Below, one piece after another: positions 33,086 to 43,829 of a DNA stretch of 64,000 nt. The stretch covers positions 434,001 to 498,000 of the forward strand of contig JADJUE010000003.1 of the NCBI GenBank assembly GCA_016710785.1. The letters are read 5' to 3'. Each line of letters starts with the position of its first letter. Positions within the stretch are counted from its first letter, which is position 1. This DNA comes from Candidatus Epilinea brevis. GTDB taxonomy: Bacteria > Chloroflexota > Anaerolineae > Epilineales > Epilineaceae. Made by a program: the position numbers and the translations under genes. A model generated the notes under the pieces. The model saw only the letters and a list, made by a program, of their open reading frames with translations. It ran no database searches and had not been told where the DNA came from.

Positions 33086-33516
33086 GGCCACGGCCACCGG
33101 AATCAGGTGACGTGACCCCGACAGAAGGCGCCGCCGCCAGCGGCGCCGAGCAGGTGGTTCGGGTGCTGCTGCGGCAGGCCCGCTGCGCCGACTGCAATTG
33201 CAGCTACCGGTCCGAGAACGTCCATGTACTCCGCCAGCAGGACGACCGGATCTGGGATCTGGCCGTTGTCTGCCATCGGTGCTATACCATGAGTCTTGTC
33301 AGGGCTATCGTCCAAGGGCCAGCCTGGCAGCGGCGGTCTGATCGGTCGGCCTTGCCGGCCGTGGGTCCGCTGCATGAATTGGATCCGCTTGAGCGCGCGC
33401 ATTTCCGCGCGCTGAGCCCGGTCAGCATGGACGACGTTCTTGACATCGCTGGCTTTCTGGCCGATTTCGACGGCGATTTTCAACGCTTGTTTCAAGGGCG
33501 CGGAGGCGATCCATGA
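33082..33516 (+). CDS. Small zinc-ribbon protein of unknown function
   Basis: 144 aa starting at a GTG that overlaps the rplI stop (GTGA); a GTG at 33112 is an alternative. A CADC pair (about residues 35-38) and a CHRC pair about 29 residues later form a probable zinc ribbon. The C-terminal half is acidic and helical (MDDVLDIAGFLADFDGDF), with no known domain. It is translationally coupled to rplI and its stop overlaps the start of the SpoIID-PGRP gene, so all three may be cotranscribed. I do not recognise the family. Confidence 0.7.
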   Translation: MRPRPPESGDVTPTEGAAASGAEQVVRVLLRQARCADCNCSYRSENVHVLRQQDDRIWDLAVVCHRCYTMSLVRAIVQGPAWQRRSDRSALPAVGPLHELDPLERAHFRALSPVSMDDVLDIAGFLADFDGDFQRLFQGRGGDP

Positions 33517-36500
33517 TGCCTGATGTCATCTGCTTCCGCAGCCCGAGCCGCCTCCTGGCGCTCGGGCTGCTTGCGTTTTGGGCCTCCGTCATGCGCGGCG
33601 CGGCCCCCGTTGCGGCGGCGCCGCGGGTCGACGTCACGGTGGAAGGAAGAGTCACCGACCTGACCAGCGGCCTGCCGCTGGCGGGCGCCACCGTCAGCGG
33701 ATCCGGCCAGCGGGTGGAGTCCGATCTGGAGGGCCGCTTTGTGCTCGACCTGCCCCCGGGCCGCCACCGGCTTCGTGTCGATGCCATCGGCTACGGTTCG
33801 GCGACCGTGATCGACCAGAAGGTCGTTGCACCACGCCACGACGTGACGAACGACAAGATCCGGGTAGCATTGCCGCCCTTCGCGCCGGACGCCTTGGGCC
33901 TGCGCGCCATGGTGGATCGCCTGCGCGCCGAGCCGGAGCTCTCAGCAGACCTCCGCGGCCTGCTGGGACCGCCGGGCCAGGGGTCGGCGGCCGAGAAGGA
34001 TCTGCCGGTCAGTATCTTCGACGCCGGCGATCCGGAGGACGTGCCGGAGCAAGTCCGGGTCCTGATGCCCGACGGCAGCATCACGGCCATGGCGATGGAC
34101 AGCTACCTGAAGGGCGTCGTACCCGCCGAGATGGGCTACCTCTACCGCCGCGGCTTCGCGGCGCTCATGGCGCAGGCCATCGCTTCTCGAACCTATGCCG
34201 CCGTGCGCTGCCTGCCCGCCTCCGCCGGCGACCCCGATGTCTGCGAGCGCGGCCTGGACGCCAACGTGGACACCACCACACGGACGCAGGTCTGGCGCAA
34301 CGTGCATTACGACATCTCGGACGCTGCCGTGGAGACCACCCACGGCCAGGTTGCCCGGAACGACGGCAAGCTGCTCAATGCGCTGTTCTTCGCTCGGGCC
34401 GCAGACCGCACCCTGTCCAGCGAGGAGAGCCGCTGCTGCGGTGGCCGCAGCTGGTCCTACCTGCGCTCGGTCAGCTCGCCCGAAGCCTTCGCCGAGCCCT
34501 GGGGCCATGGCGCCGGACTCAGTCAGGAGGGTGCGGCCACCTTGGCGGATTGGGGAGCCAGCGCGGAGGAGATCGTCGAGCATTACTATGCCGGGGCCCG
34601 GGTGGACATCCCCCAACAACCCCACCTGTACGACGCCGCCGTCACGCCTCGCGAAGGGTCGCCGGCCACGTCGTTCAACTTCGCCGTGTCCTATGTCTCT
34701 TGGGACAACCTGGCCCCGGTTGAGCGCCAGGTCTGGATCGACGACACGCCCTACGTCATGGACGGTCCCAGCGGCCCCGAGCACGATTACCGCAGCGGTG
34801 CTGACTACCGTTTCGAGGGTCGTCTGCCGGCCGGCCGGCACACTGTACGCTTCGCCTTCTCCGGTGGTCGACAGGCCGTGGAGGTGGCCGGCGGTGAGGT
34901 CCTGGTGCAAGAAGCCGAAGCCTTCATCGGCGCCGTGGCTGCGGCCACGGACCTGACAGCCTCCCCGACACTTCCCGCCACCACGCCGCAAGCCGGGCCG
35001 GCCGCGTCGGTGGAGGTCCGCGCCGGCCGGATCCTCCTGACCTCCGACGACCTGGATGCCCGGCCCGATGCATCTGCGGCCGAGCAACCCCTGAGCGCAC
35101 TGTCACTGGATCTCGCGGCCCCGGCAGCCCCGGACCTGGCGGCGGTCACCCTTGACGGGCCCGTGGTCGAGGCCGAGTTCCCCTTCATGGCGGTGGGGGC
35201 GCGATTGGACCGGCCAGCCGGTACCGGAGACGACGTGACGCTCCAGGTCCGCAGCAGCCGCGACGGCGTCATCTGGTCATCCTGGCAGAGCCTCACGGCG
35301 GGCGACGGCGATGCCCGGGAAGACCTGCCGGGCGCGTCCAGCTGGACGCGGCTGCTGATTACCCGGGGCCGCTACCTGCAGAGCCGGGCCTTGGTTATCG
35401 GCCCGCGGGACCAGGTGACGGCCAGTGCCGCGGGAGCGGTGGAAAGCCTTGAGCTGCATTACTTCAACAGCGACTCGGGCCCCGGCGCGCCGTTGTCGTC
35501 TTCCAGCGCGCGTCCGGCCGCCCTGACTTCGATGGCCAACCGCGACGAAGGCGACACCTTGAGCGCCACCGCCGTCTCCGTGATCGCCCGCGCCGGCTGG
35601 GGCGCCGACGAATCGAAGCGCCGGGATGCCGCCGGCAACGAGATCTGGCCGCCGGTCTACACCGCGCCGCGGGCCCAGTTGGTGCACCACACGGTCACCA
35701 CCAACGACCCGGCGGACCCGGCCGCAGTCGTCCGCGCCATCTACCAGTACCATGCGGTCAGCCAGGGCTGGGGCGACATCGGCTACAACTTCCTGGTCGA
35801 CCATCGCGGTAATCTCTACGAAGGGCGCTACGGCGGAGAGCGGCAGGGCAAGATCACCCAAGGCGGCCACGCCCTGCAGTTCAACCCCAACACCATCGGC
35901 GTCGCCCTGTTGGGCACCTATACGACCGCGAGCACCCGCCCGCCGGCGGCCATGGAAGGCGCCTTGGTGTCCTTGCTGGCGGAAAAAGGGCAGCGCTACG
36001 GCATTCAGCCGGACCTGCCCGTCACCTTGGCCGGCACGCGCTTCGCCCATTCGGTGATGGGCCACCGCGACTCCCTGCCCGGTCACACCCAATGCCCCGG
36101 CGACGGCGTCTACGGCCGCCTGGAAGGCGTGCGGACGGCCGTGCGGGTGCGGATGGCGGAACTCGCGGGACAACCCGGCGGCCCGCCACCGCCGACACCC
36201 CGGCCGCCCACGGCGCCGCCGCCCACCCTCGCCGCCTCCGGCTGCGGCGATGCCCTTTCCGGCGGCGATTTCGAGCAGGAAGACGCCCGTTGGGTGCGCA
36301 ACCGCGCCTATTACACCAGCTGGGAAGTGTATCAGGGCGGACGGGCTCTGTTCATCGGCCTGCGCAACGCCGACGCGGACCCGGGTAGCAGCTACGCGTC
36401 GGCCCAGCAGGCGATTCGGCTGCCCGCGCGCTTGGGCTCGGCCCAGCTGCGTTTCGCCGCCCAGACCCAGGGCGACGCCGCGGACCAGCGGATCGTCCGC

Positions 36501-37397
36501 GTCGTCGACGCGGGAGGCCGCACCCTGGCGCTGGGGACCTTGGCCATCCCGCCCACGTCGGAGTGGAAGGCCTACACCTTCGACCTGACCGCAGCTGTGG
36601 CAGCCGCGGCCGGCCAGGAGATCCGCCTGTACTTCGGCGTGGTCAACAACGGCGACGGCCACCGGTCCTACATGCGCGTCGACGCCGTGGAGCTGCGCCT
36701 CTGCGCGCCCGCCGGCGCCGGCACCCTGCCTTCGCCCGGCCCGACCGAGCCGACCGCCGCGCCCACGGCCGGTTCGACGGCCGAGCCGACCGCCGGGGCC
36801 CATTCAGAACCCACCGCCACGGCCGAACTGCCCGCTAGCGAAGGCGGCCCGCCGACGACACCGCTCTGCGGTCCCCTCCTGCAGGAGGGCTTCGAAAATG
36901 CCGGCCCGGAATGGCAGGCCCGCGGCGGCCACGCCGCCCAATGGGTTCGAGAACCGGTCTTCGCCGGCGCCGGCGCGCTCCGACTGGGCCTGGTGGACCC
37001 GGCGGCCGATAGCTTCGATTTCTCGGGCCGGTCCCGCTCGGTAGCCATTCCCAAGGGCGCCCTGACAGCCACGCTGCGACTGCAGCTGGCCTGGGCCGCT
37101 CGCTCGCTGGAGGACACCTTCCTTGTCGAGCTGCGCGATGTCCGCCACGGGGTACGCGAGGTACTGCTGAGCGCGGGCGGGGAGGACGCGCCGCCGCTGA
37201 ACACCTGGACGGCCTACACCCTCCCCTTGGGACCACGCTGGTTGAACCTGCCCGAGGTTGAGATCTACCTGGCACTGTTCAACCGCGGCCAACGGGAGGT
37301 TCCGGGCGGTGTGAGTGCTGTTCTGCTGGACGCCTTGCGCCTCGACGCCTGCTGGCGACCGGGGCAGGTCTGGTTGCCGGTGTTGCGGGGCTATTGA
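33513..37397 (+). CDS. Secreted SpoIID/LytB-PGRP amidase fusion
   Basis: 1294 aa. A signal peptide (LLALGLLAFWASVM) is followed by a carboxypeptidase-regulatory-like beta domain (about 40-115). A SpoIID/LytB peptidoglycan-cleaving domain (about 175-370) carries the key Glu in YLKGVVPAEM. A beta-rich spacer leads to a PGRP/amidase-2 domain (about 690-880) with the full zinc-amidase set: His in LVHHT, Tyr in DIGYNFLVD, His in MGHRD and Cys in CPGDGVY. Two C-terminal carbohydrate-binding-like modules flank a Pro/Thr linker, and the protein ends in VWLPVLRGY. It should trim wall glycans and stem peptides outside the membrane. Its last codons overlap the convergent sugar transferase gene by 7 bp. 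Confidence 0.85.
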   Translation: MMPDVICFRSPSRLLALGLLAFWASVMRGAAPVAAAPRVDVTVEGRVTDLTSGLPLAGATVSGSGQRVESDLEGRFVLDLPPGRHRLRVDAIGYGSATVIDQKVVAPRHDVTNDKIRVALPPFAPDALGLRAMVDRLRAEPELSADLRGLLGPPGQGSAAEKDLPVSIFDAGDPEDVPEQVRVLMPDGSITAMAMDSYLKGVVPAEMGYLYRRGFAALMAQAIASRTYAAVRCLPASAGDPDVCERGLDANVDTTTRTQVWRNVHYDISDAAVETTHGQVARNDGKLLNALFFARAADRTLSSEESRCCGGRSWSYLRSVSSPEAFAEPWGHGAGLSQEGAATLADWGASAEEIVEHYYAGARVDIPQQPHLYDAAVTPREGSPATSFNFAVSYVSWDNLAPVERQVWIDDTPYVMDGPSGPEHDYRSGADYRFEGRLPAGRHTVRFAFSGGRQAVEVAGGEVLVQEAEAFIGAVAAATDLTASPTLPATTPQAGPAASVEVRAGRILLTSDDLDARPDASAAEQPLSALSLDLAAPAAPDLAAVTLDGPVVEAEFPFMAVGARLDRPAGTGDDVTLQVRSSRDGVIWSSWQSLTAGDGDAREDLPGASSWTRLLITRGRYLQSRALVIGPRDQVTASAAGAVESLELHYFNSDSGPGAPLSSSSARPAALTSMANRDEGDTLSATAVSVIARAGWGADESKRRDAAGNEIWPPVYTAPRAQLVHHTVTTNDPADPAAVVRAIYQYHAVSQGWGDIGYNFLVDHRGNLYEGRYGGERQGKITQGGHALQFNPNTIGVALLGTYTTASTRPPAAMEGALVSLLAEKGQRYGIQPDLPVTLAGTRFAHSVMGHRDSLPGHTQCPGDGVYGRLEGVRTAVRVRMAELAGQPGGPPPPTPRPPTAPPPTLAASGCGDALSGGDFEQEDARWVRNRAYYTSWEVYQGGRALFIGLRNADADPGSSYASAQQAIRLPARLGSAQLRFAAQTQGDAADQRIVRVVDAGGRTLALGTLAIPPTSEWKAYTFDLTAAVAAAAGQEIRLYFGVVNNGDGHRSYMRVDAVELRLCAPAGAGTLPSPGPTEPTAAPTAGSTAEPTAGAHSEPTATAELPASEGGPPTTPLCGPLLQEGFENAGPEWQARGGHAAQWVREPVFAGAGALRLGLVDPAADSFDFSGRSRSVAIPKGALTATLRLQLAWAARSLEDTFLVELRDVRHGVREVLLSAGGEDAPPLNTWTAYTLPLGPRWLNLPEVEIYLALFNRGQREVPGGVSAVLLDALRLDACWRPGQVWLPVLRGY

Positions 37398-38143
37398 TCC
37401 AACCGGATTTCCGCGCCTCCGCCCGTCAGTGATCGGTCGGCGGTCGCCCTCCGGCGCCAGACAGCCGCAGGGGTCATGCCCAGGATCCGCAGGTCCAGAG
37501 CCAGCGAGCGGCGCCGGATGTAGTCCAGGTCCAGCCGTACCATGCCGTCGAAATCGACGGCTGCCCGGTGGCTCGCCGGGTCGCGGCCTGCCACCTGCCA
37601 CAGACCGGTCAGCCCCGGACGCACCAGCAGGCGCTGCTGATGCCACACCGACCAGTGCTCGGCCTCATAGGGCAGAGCGGGCCGCGGCCCCACCAGGCTC
37701 ATCTCGCCCTTCAGGACGTTGACCAGTTGCGGCAGTTCGTCCACCGCGCTAAGCCGCATGAGGCGCCCCAACCGGGTGACGCGCGGGTCATGCGCGGGCG
37801 CTTGCCAGGGCAGGCCCCTTCCCTCCGGCCGCAGCAGTCCGGTCACCCGGCGACGGTGCAACGCCTCATCAGCGCCGGCCCGCATGCTGCGCAGCTTGAA
37901 GAGGACGAAGCTCCGCCCACCGCGGCCCAGACGCTCCTGGCGAAAGAAGGCCGGGCCGGGGGAATCCAGGCGCACGATCAGCGCCAGGAGGACGATGAGG
38001 GGGAAGGCTAGCGGGAGAAGGGAGATGGTGATGACGAGATCCAGGGGACGCTGCCAGGGAGCGGGGGGCAGGGTGACGATCGACAGCATGGGCGGGATTG
38101 GATCGGGATCAAGACTGCGCTGATCAAGACTGCGGTAGGGCAT
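37391..38143 (-). CDS. Short bacterial sugar transferase (phosphoglycosyltransferase, WcaJ-C/EpsL type)
   Basis: 250 aa. It moves a sugar-1-phosphate onto undecaprenyl phosphate to start an exopolysaccharide or O-glycan. One N-terminal membrane helix (LDLVITISLLPLAFPLIVLL) is followed by the catalytic domain, with LFKLRSMRAGAD, DELPQLVNVLKGEMSLVGPRP and RPGLTGLWQVAGR. The multi-pass N-terminal part and CoA-binding-like domain of full WcaJ proteins are absent, as in the small monotopic enzymes. No glycosyltransferase cluster surrounds it. It is convergent with the SpoIID-PGRP gene, overlapping by 7 bp. The sugar cannot be predicted. Confidence 0.87.
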   Translation of the reverse strand: MPYRSLDQRSLDPDPIPPMLSIVTLPPAPWQRPLDLVITISLLPLAFPLIVLLALIVRLDSPGPAFFRQERLGRGGRSFVLFKLRSMRAGADEALHRRRVTGLLRPEGRGLPWQAPAHDPRVTRLGRLMRLSAVDELPQLVNVLKGEMSLVGPRPALPYEAEHWSVWHQQRLLVRPGLTGLWQVAGRDPASHRAAVDFDGMVRLDLDYIRRRSLALDLRILGMTPAAVWRRRATADRSLTGGGAEIRLDQ

Positions 38144-38227
38144 GGCAGAGCTAGTCTAGCCTGGGAGGCGGATTAGGTCTATGGACGGCGCGACGAGCGC
38201 CGGATCACCGGCCGCGCCGCATTCTGC

Positions 38228-38257
38228 TTGACATCTCCCCGTGCTGGGGGCGACAAT
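38228..38257 (+). promoter_or_regulatory. Promoter of the NYN-domain gene
   Basis: Perfect TTGACA (38228-38233), an 18-bp spacer and GACAAT (38252-38257). Its presence argues that the TTG at 38228, which opens the same frame, is a promoter element and not a start codon. Confidence 0.6.
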
Positions 38258-38338
38258 CCTCCGCAGCAGAGCAGGCGGCCGGCACAGGCCAGTTTCGCCG
38301 GACATTCCAAACGCAAGGGGCGGGCATTCGTGCATCGT

Positions 38339-39301
38339 ATGGAGGGGGCGGCAAGACGACTCACCCGCATCGGGGTCTTCTACGACGGCGGTTACTTCAC
38401 TGCGGTCAACAACTACTACAACTTCACCCATCCCCGACGGAGTCGCCTGCACCTGGGGGGTCTGCATGATTTCATCCGGGAACAGGTGTCCTTGGCCGAG
38501 GACATGCCGCTCTCCTACTGCCATGTGGTGGACGTGCATTGGTTCCGGGGCCGCTTGCCGGTCTCTGAACTCTCAGACCAGCAGCTCGAGTCCGAGCGGA
38601 TCTGGGACGATGTGCTCATGTCCTTCGGGATCGTCACCCATTACCTGCCGGTGACCGCCCGCCCAGGTCAACCCGTGCGCGAGAAGGGCATCGACGTCTG
38701 GTTTGCCCTGGAAGCTCTCGAGTTATCGCTCATGAACCGCTTCGATGTGGTGGTGCTCATCACCGGCGACGGTGACTACCTACCACTGGTGCGCAAGCTC
38801 AACGCGCTGGGGGTGCGGGTGATGCTGGTGGGATGGAACCTGTCCTACCGGCTCCCCATCGGCGAACTGCGCACGATCCGCACCGCCGAGGCCCTCGGCC
38901 GCGAGGTGACCCATCGCATCCGGATGGAAGAGGTCATCGGCGATGATCCGCAAGGCACCGACCCGGTGGTGGAGTCGCTCTTCGTCTGGCGGCCTCCGCG
39001 GCAGGCCGCAGGGGGTGAGGTCAGTCGGCCGGAGGCCACGGGTCTGCTTCAGACGGGTCGGATCGCCAACCTCCTGGATTCCTACGGCTTCATCACCCCC
39101 GAAGGGGGCGGGGAGAACATCTTCTTCCATGCCTCCGAGTTGATGGGTGTGCACTTCCGGGATCTGCGGCAGGGCGATCCGGTGACCTACCTTGCATCGC
39201 ACAATGATCGCGGGCCTTGTGCCAGACGGGTGGAACTGCTGAGCATGTGGCCAACGCCGGGCGAGGCGGTCGATGGTGCCGCGCCCGGAGAAGCCCCCTG
39301 A
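38339..39301 (+). CDS. NYN-domain ribonuclease-like protein with C-terminal cold-shock domain
   Basis: 320 aa from the ATG at 38339; a GTG at 38333 with GGGGCGGG upstream is the alternative. The N-terminal ~200 residues are a LabA/DUF88 NYN (PIN-like) domain with the expected acidic residues in FYDGGYF, KGIDVWFALEAL and LITGDGDYLPLV. A linker leads to an OB-fold cold-shock-like domain (TGRIANLLDSYGFITPEGGG ... IFFHASEL), which typically binds single-stranded RNA. The fusion suggests an RNA-directed nuclease. It has its own promoter, and its 3' end faces the ATP synthase operon. Confidence 0.8.
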   Translation: MEGAARRLTRIGVFYDGGYFTAVNNYYNFTHPRRSRLHLGGLHDFIREQVSLAEDMPLSYCHVVDVHWFRGRLPVSELSDQQLESERIWDDVLMSFGIVTHYLPVTARPGQPVREKGIDVWFALEALELSLMNRFDVVVLITGDGDYLPLVRKLNALGVRVMLVGWNLSYRLPIGELRTIRTAEALGREVTHRIRMEEVIGDDPQGTDPVVESLFVWRPPRQAAGGEVSRPEATGLLQTGRIANLLDSYGFITPEGGGENIFFHASELMGVHFRDLRQGDPVTYLASHNDRGPCARRVELLSMWPTPGEAVDGAAPGEAP

Positions 39302-39355
39302 CAGAGCCTGGGCAGGGCACGCTGGCGCGCCTTTCGCGGGATCGCGGCAACGAAA

Positions 39356-39393
39356 AGCGGGGACCCATGGCCGGAAGGCGACAGGTCCCCGCT
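39356..39393 (-). terminator. Intrinsic terminator of the ATP synthase operon
   Basis: AGCGGGGACC (39356-39365) pairs perfectly with GGTCCCCGCT (39384-39393). On the minus strand the stem is followed directly by TTTTCG, and it lies 57 bp beyond the atpC stop. Confidence 0.75.
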
Positions 39394-39449
39394 GCGTCGG
39401 GTTCGGTGCTATAGCGCGCCTGTCCCAGTGGGCTATGGGCGCACGGCGA

Positions 39450-39875
39450 TCAGTGCGACCCGGTAGCCTGCTGCGCCCGCTTCTTGGAGACGCGCAGGCG
39501 GACCTCGGCACGCCGCAACGCGGCCATGGCCTTTTCCATGTCCTGCTTGTCCGGAGCCTCCTCGACAACCTGTCGAGCGCGGACGCGGGCCGCTTCGGCG
39601 CGGGCCACATCGATCTCGTCGGCATGCTCGGCGGCCTCGGCCAGGATGACCACCTGCGACTCGCGGACCTCCATGAAGCCGCCACCGATGGCCAGGAGCT
39701 CGCGGTTCTCACCGCGGACAATCTCCAACACGCCCTCTTTCAGGGCCGTCACGATCGGCGAATGGCGTGGCAGGATACCCATGACCCCTTCGGAGCCCGG
39801 CACCACCACCACGTCCACGTCGTCGGCATGGTAGATGGAACGCTCGACTGTGACGATGTCCAATGTCATCGGCAT
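39450..39875 (-). CDS. atpC: F1Fo ATP synthase epsilon subunit
   Basis: 141 aa. The N-terminal beta-sandwich (TLDIVTVERSIYHADDVDVV ... GSEGVMGILPRHSP) and C-terminal helical hairpin (ARAEAARVRARQ ... AALRRAEVRLRV) are standard. Epsilon joins gamma and the c-ring and can inhibit ATP hydrolysis. The ATG at 39875 has GGAGG upstream. It is last in the nine-gene operon and followed by an intrinsic terminator. Confidence 0.95.
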   Translation of the reverse strand: MPMTLDIVTVERSIYHADDVDVVVVPGSEGVMGILPRHSPIVTALKEGVLEIVRGENRELLAIGGGFMEVRESQVVILAEAAEHADEIDVARAEAARVRARQVVEEAPDKQDMEKAMAALRRAEVRLRVSKKRAQQATGSH

Positions 39876-39895
39876 GAGGAATCCTCCGGGCGGCC

Positions 39896-41332
<1,437 letters not shown>

Positions 41333-42211
41333 TTATTGCTTCGCCATGGACTGTCGGAGCGCCTCAGCGCCACCGGCGATGTCCAGGATCTCGCTGGTGA
41401 TGTCCGCCTGACGGGCCTTGTTGCGCGCCAGGGTCAGCTCCCCGACCAATTCCTTGGCCGCGTCGGTAGCGTTTCGCATGGCCACCATACGCGCCGAATG
41501 CTCGCTGGCCTGGGCTTCCAGAACGCCCTGGTAGATGCGGGTCTCCACCAAGCGGGGCAGAATCTCGTCCAGCACCGCCTCCGGGCTGGGTTCGAACTCG
41601 AAGATGGCCTGCGAAGGCGGCAGATCTTCCGGAATCTCCACAGGGAGGAGCTGCTGCCAGATCGGCAACTGCTTGACCGGGCTGACGAAGTCGGCGTAGA
41701 CCAGATGGACAGAGGAGAACTCCCCGCCGAGAAAGCCGTCCACCGCCAGCCGCGCTGCCGGCGTGATCTCCAAGGCCGACGGCGTGTCGGAGATGCTGAC
41801 GAAGGCCGCACGCAGGTCTGCCTGCGCCCGGGCGAGGAAGTCCCGACCCTTCTTGCCCAAGGCCACCCAGGCGATGTCCTTGCCCTGTCTTTCCTCCGCC
41901 GTGCGCACCGCGTAGCGGATGACCGTAAGCACCAAACCGCCGGTCAGACCGCGGTCCGGGGTGATCAGGATCACCGCCGCCTTGCCCTTGTCATGTTTGG
42001 TCAAGAGCGGATGCAGCGGTGCCGCGTCCTTGGACTGCGCCCGCAGATGCGCCAGGACCTGGGCTGCCTTCTCGGCGAAAGCCCGGCTGCGGAACGTCGC
42101 CTCTTGGGCGCGACGCATCTTGGAGGCGCTGACGGCCTCCATGGCGCGGGTCACCTTGCCGATATTGGACACCGATTTGATGCGGCGCTGGATTTCTCTG
42201 GAACCCGCCAC
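41333..42211 (-). CDS. atpG: F1Fo ATP synthase gamma subunit
   Basis: 292 aa. The N-terminal IQRRIKSVSNIGKVTRAMEA and C-terminal ARMVAMRNATDAAKELV ... ARQADITSEILDIAGGAEAL are the paired helices of the rotor shaft. It transmits rotation from the c-ring to the catalytic head. GTG start with AGGAG six bases upstream. It sits between atpA and atpD as usual. Confidence 0.97.
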   Translation of the reverse strand: MAGSREIQRRIKSVSNIGKVTRAMEAVSASKMRRAQEATFRSRAFAEKAAQVLAHLRAQSKDAAPLHPLLTKHDKGKAAVILITPDRGLTGGLVLTVIRYAVRTAEERQGKDIAWVALGKKGRDFLARAQADLRAAFVSISDTPSALEITPAARLAVDGFLGGEFSSVHLVYADFVSPVKQLPIWQQLLPVEIPEDLPPSQAIFEFEPSPEAVLDEILPRLVETRIYQGVLEAQASEHSARMVAMRNATDAAKELVGELTLARNKARQADITSEILDIAGGAEALRQSMAKQ

Positions 42212-42238
42212 GGACTGCTCCTAGCCTCTTGGCTCTGC

Positions 42239-43765
42239 TCAGGCGCCGCGCATGGCGGCCCAGCTCTGGTTGTAAGCCCGGAGGGCCTCGTCCAAGAGTC
42301 CGCGAATCTCGTCATCCAAGGCCTTGCGCTCATCGATGAGGCGCCCGACGTTGGGATAGGTTTCGGCCATGAACTTGACCAGACCCTTCTCCCATTCCTT
42401 GACGTCCGCAGCCGCGACCTCGTCGGCAAAGTCGTTGGTGACGGCGTAGATGAGGGTCGTCTGCTGCGGGAAGGATTCCGGCTGGTATTGGCCCTGCTTG
42501 AGCAGTTCCTGCAGGCGCAGGCCGCGGTCGAGCTGCCGCCGGGTGGCAGGGTCCAGGTCGCCACCAAACTGGGCGAATGCGGCCAGGGAGCGGAAGGCGG
42601 CCATCTCCAGGCGCAGCTTGCCCGCCACCTGCTTCATGGCCTTGTACTGCGCATCACCGCCCACGCGGCTGACCGACAGGCCGGCGTTCACCGCCGGACG
42701 GATGCCGGCGTAGAAGAGCTCCGGCTCCAGGTAGATCTGACCATCGGTGATCGAGATCACGTTGGTGGGGATGTAGGCCGACACGTCCGAGAGCTGGGTC
42801 TCGATGAAGGGCAGGCTGGTGAGCGATCCGGCGCCACGCTCATCGGAGAGCTTGGCCGAACGCTCCAGAAGGCGCGAATGCAGGTAGAAGACGTCGCCCG
42901 GATAGGCTTCGCGGCCGGGGGGGCGGCGCAGCAGCAGGGAGACCTGACGGTAGGCGGCGGCGTGCTTGGAGAGGTCGTCGTAGACGATCAGGGCATGCCG
43001 GCCCGCTTCCATGAACTCCTCACCCATCGCCGTGCCGGCGTAAGGAGCGATGTACTGCATGGCCGCCGAATCGGAGGCCGAGGCCACCACCACGATGGTG
43101 TGGCCCATGGCCCCGTTGGCCTCCAGGATGCCCACAAGGTTGGCCACCTGCGCCCGCTTCTGGCCGATGGCCACGTAGATGCAGACGATCCCGGAGTCCT
43201 TCTGATTGATAATCGTGTCGATGGCGATGGCCGTCTTGCCGACCTGGCGGTCACCGATGATCAGCTCGCGCTGCCCACGACCGATGGGGATCATGGCGTC
43301 GATGGCCTTGATGCCCGTCATCACCGGCTCGTGCACGTTCTTGCGCTCGGTCACGCCCGGCGCGATGCGCTCGACCGGCCGCGTCGCGGTGGTCTGGATG
43401 GGCCCCTTGCCGTCGATGGGCTGCCCCAGGGCGTTGACCACGCGGCCGATGAGCGCGTCGCCCACCGGCACCGAGATCACCCGGCCGGTGGACTTGACGA
43501 TGTCGCCTTCCTCGATGGCCGTGGCGTCGCCCAGGACGACCGCGCCGACGGAGCCCTCCTCCAGGTTGAGGGCGATGCCGTAGACGGAGTTGCCGCCGTC
43601 CTTGGGAAACTCCAGGAGCTCCGCAGCCACGCAGCCACGCAGGCCGCTGATGCGGGCGATGCCGTCCCCCACCTCTTCCACGGTCCCGACGTCGGCCGCG
43701 CTGGTGACCAGCTGAACCTTGTCCAGCTGGTCCTTCAGGATCGATGCGATGTCTTCAACACGCAT
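42239..43765 (-). CDS. atpA: F1Fo ATP synthase alpha subunit
   Basis: 508 aa. Walker A GDRQVGKT lies at 171-178, with the typical [13 protein letters not shown] and [19 protein letters not shown] blocks before it. It is the non-catalytic nucleotide-binding partner of beta. Its extreme N-terminus ([14 protein letters not shown]) is the helix that normally binds the N-terminal domain of delta, which is largely missing in this operon. A 64-bp gap separates it from atpH. Confidence 0.98.
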   Translation of the reverse strand: MRVEDIASILKDQLDKVQLVTSAADVGTVEEVGDGIARISGLRGCVAAELLEFPKDGGNSVYGIALNLEEGSVGAVVLGDATAIEEGDIVKSTGRVISVPVGDALIGRVVNALGQPIDGKGPIQTTATRPVERIAPGVTERKNVHEPVMTGIKAIDAMIPIGRGQRELIIGDRQVGKTAIAIDTIINQKDSGIVCIYVAIGQKRAQVANLVGILEANGAMGHTIVVVASASDSAAMQYIAPYAGTAMGEEFMEAGRHALIVYDDLSKHAAAYRQVSLLLRRPPGREAYPGDVFYLHSRLLERSAKLSDERGAGSLTSLPFIETQLSDVSAYIPTNVISITDGQIYLEPELFYAGIRPAVNAGLSVSRVGGDAQYKAMKQVAGKLRLEMAAFRSLAAFAQFGGDLDPATRRQLDRGLRLQELLKQGQYQPESFPQQTTLIYAVTNDFADEVAAADVKEWEKGLVKFMAETYPNVGRLIDERKALDDEIRGLLDEALRAYNQSWAAMRGA

Positions 43766-43829
43766 GGTGATGTGTCCTCATCTTGTATCGTGCCGAGCTT
43801 GCGGACCGAAACGCCACGGAGCGCCGTCC

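Noticed and set aside
38228..38338. TTG start at 38228 extending the NYN protein by 37 residues
   Set aside because: That TTG is the first codon of a perfect TTGACA -35 box with GACAAT 18 bp on; the added residues are low-complexity.
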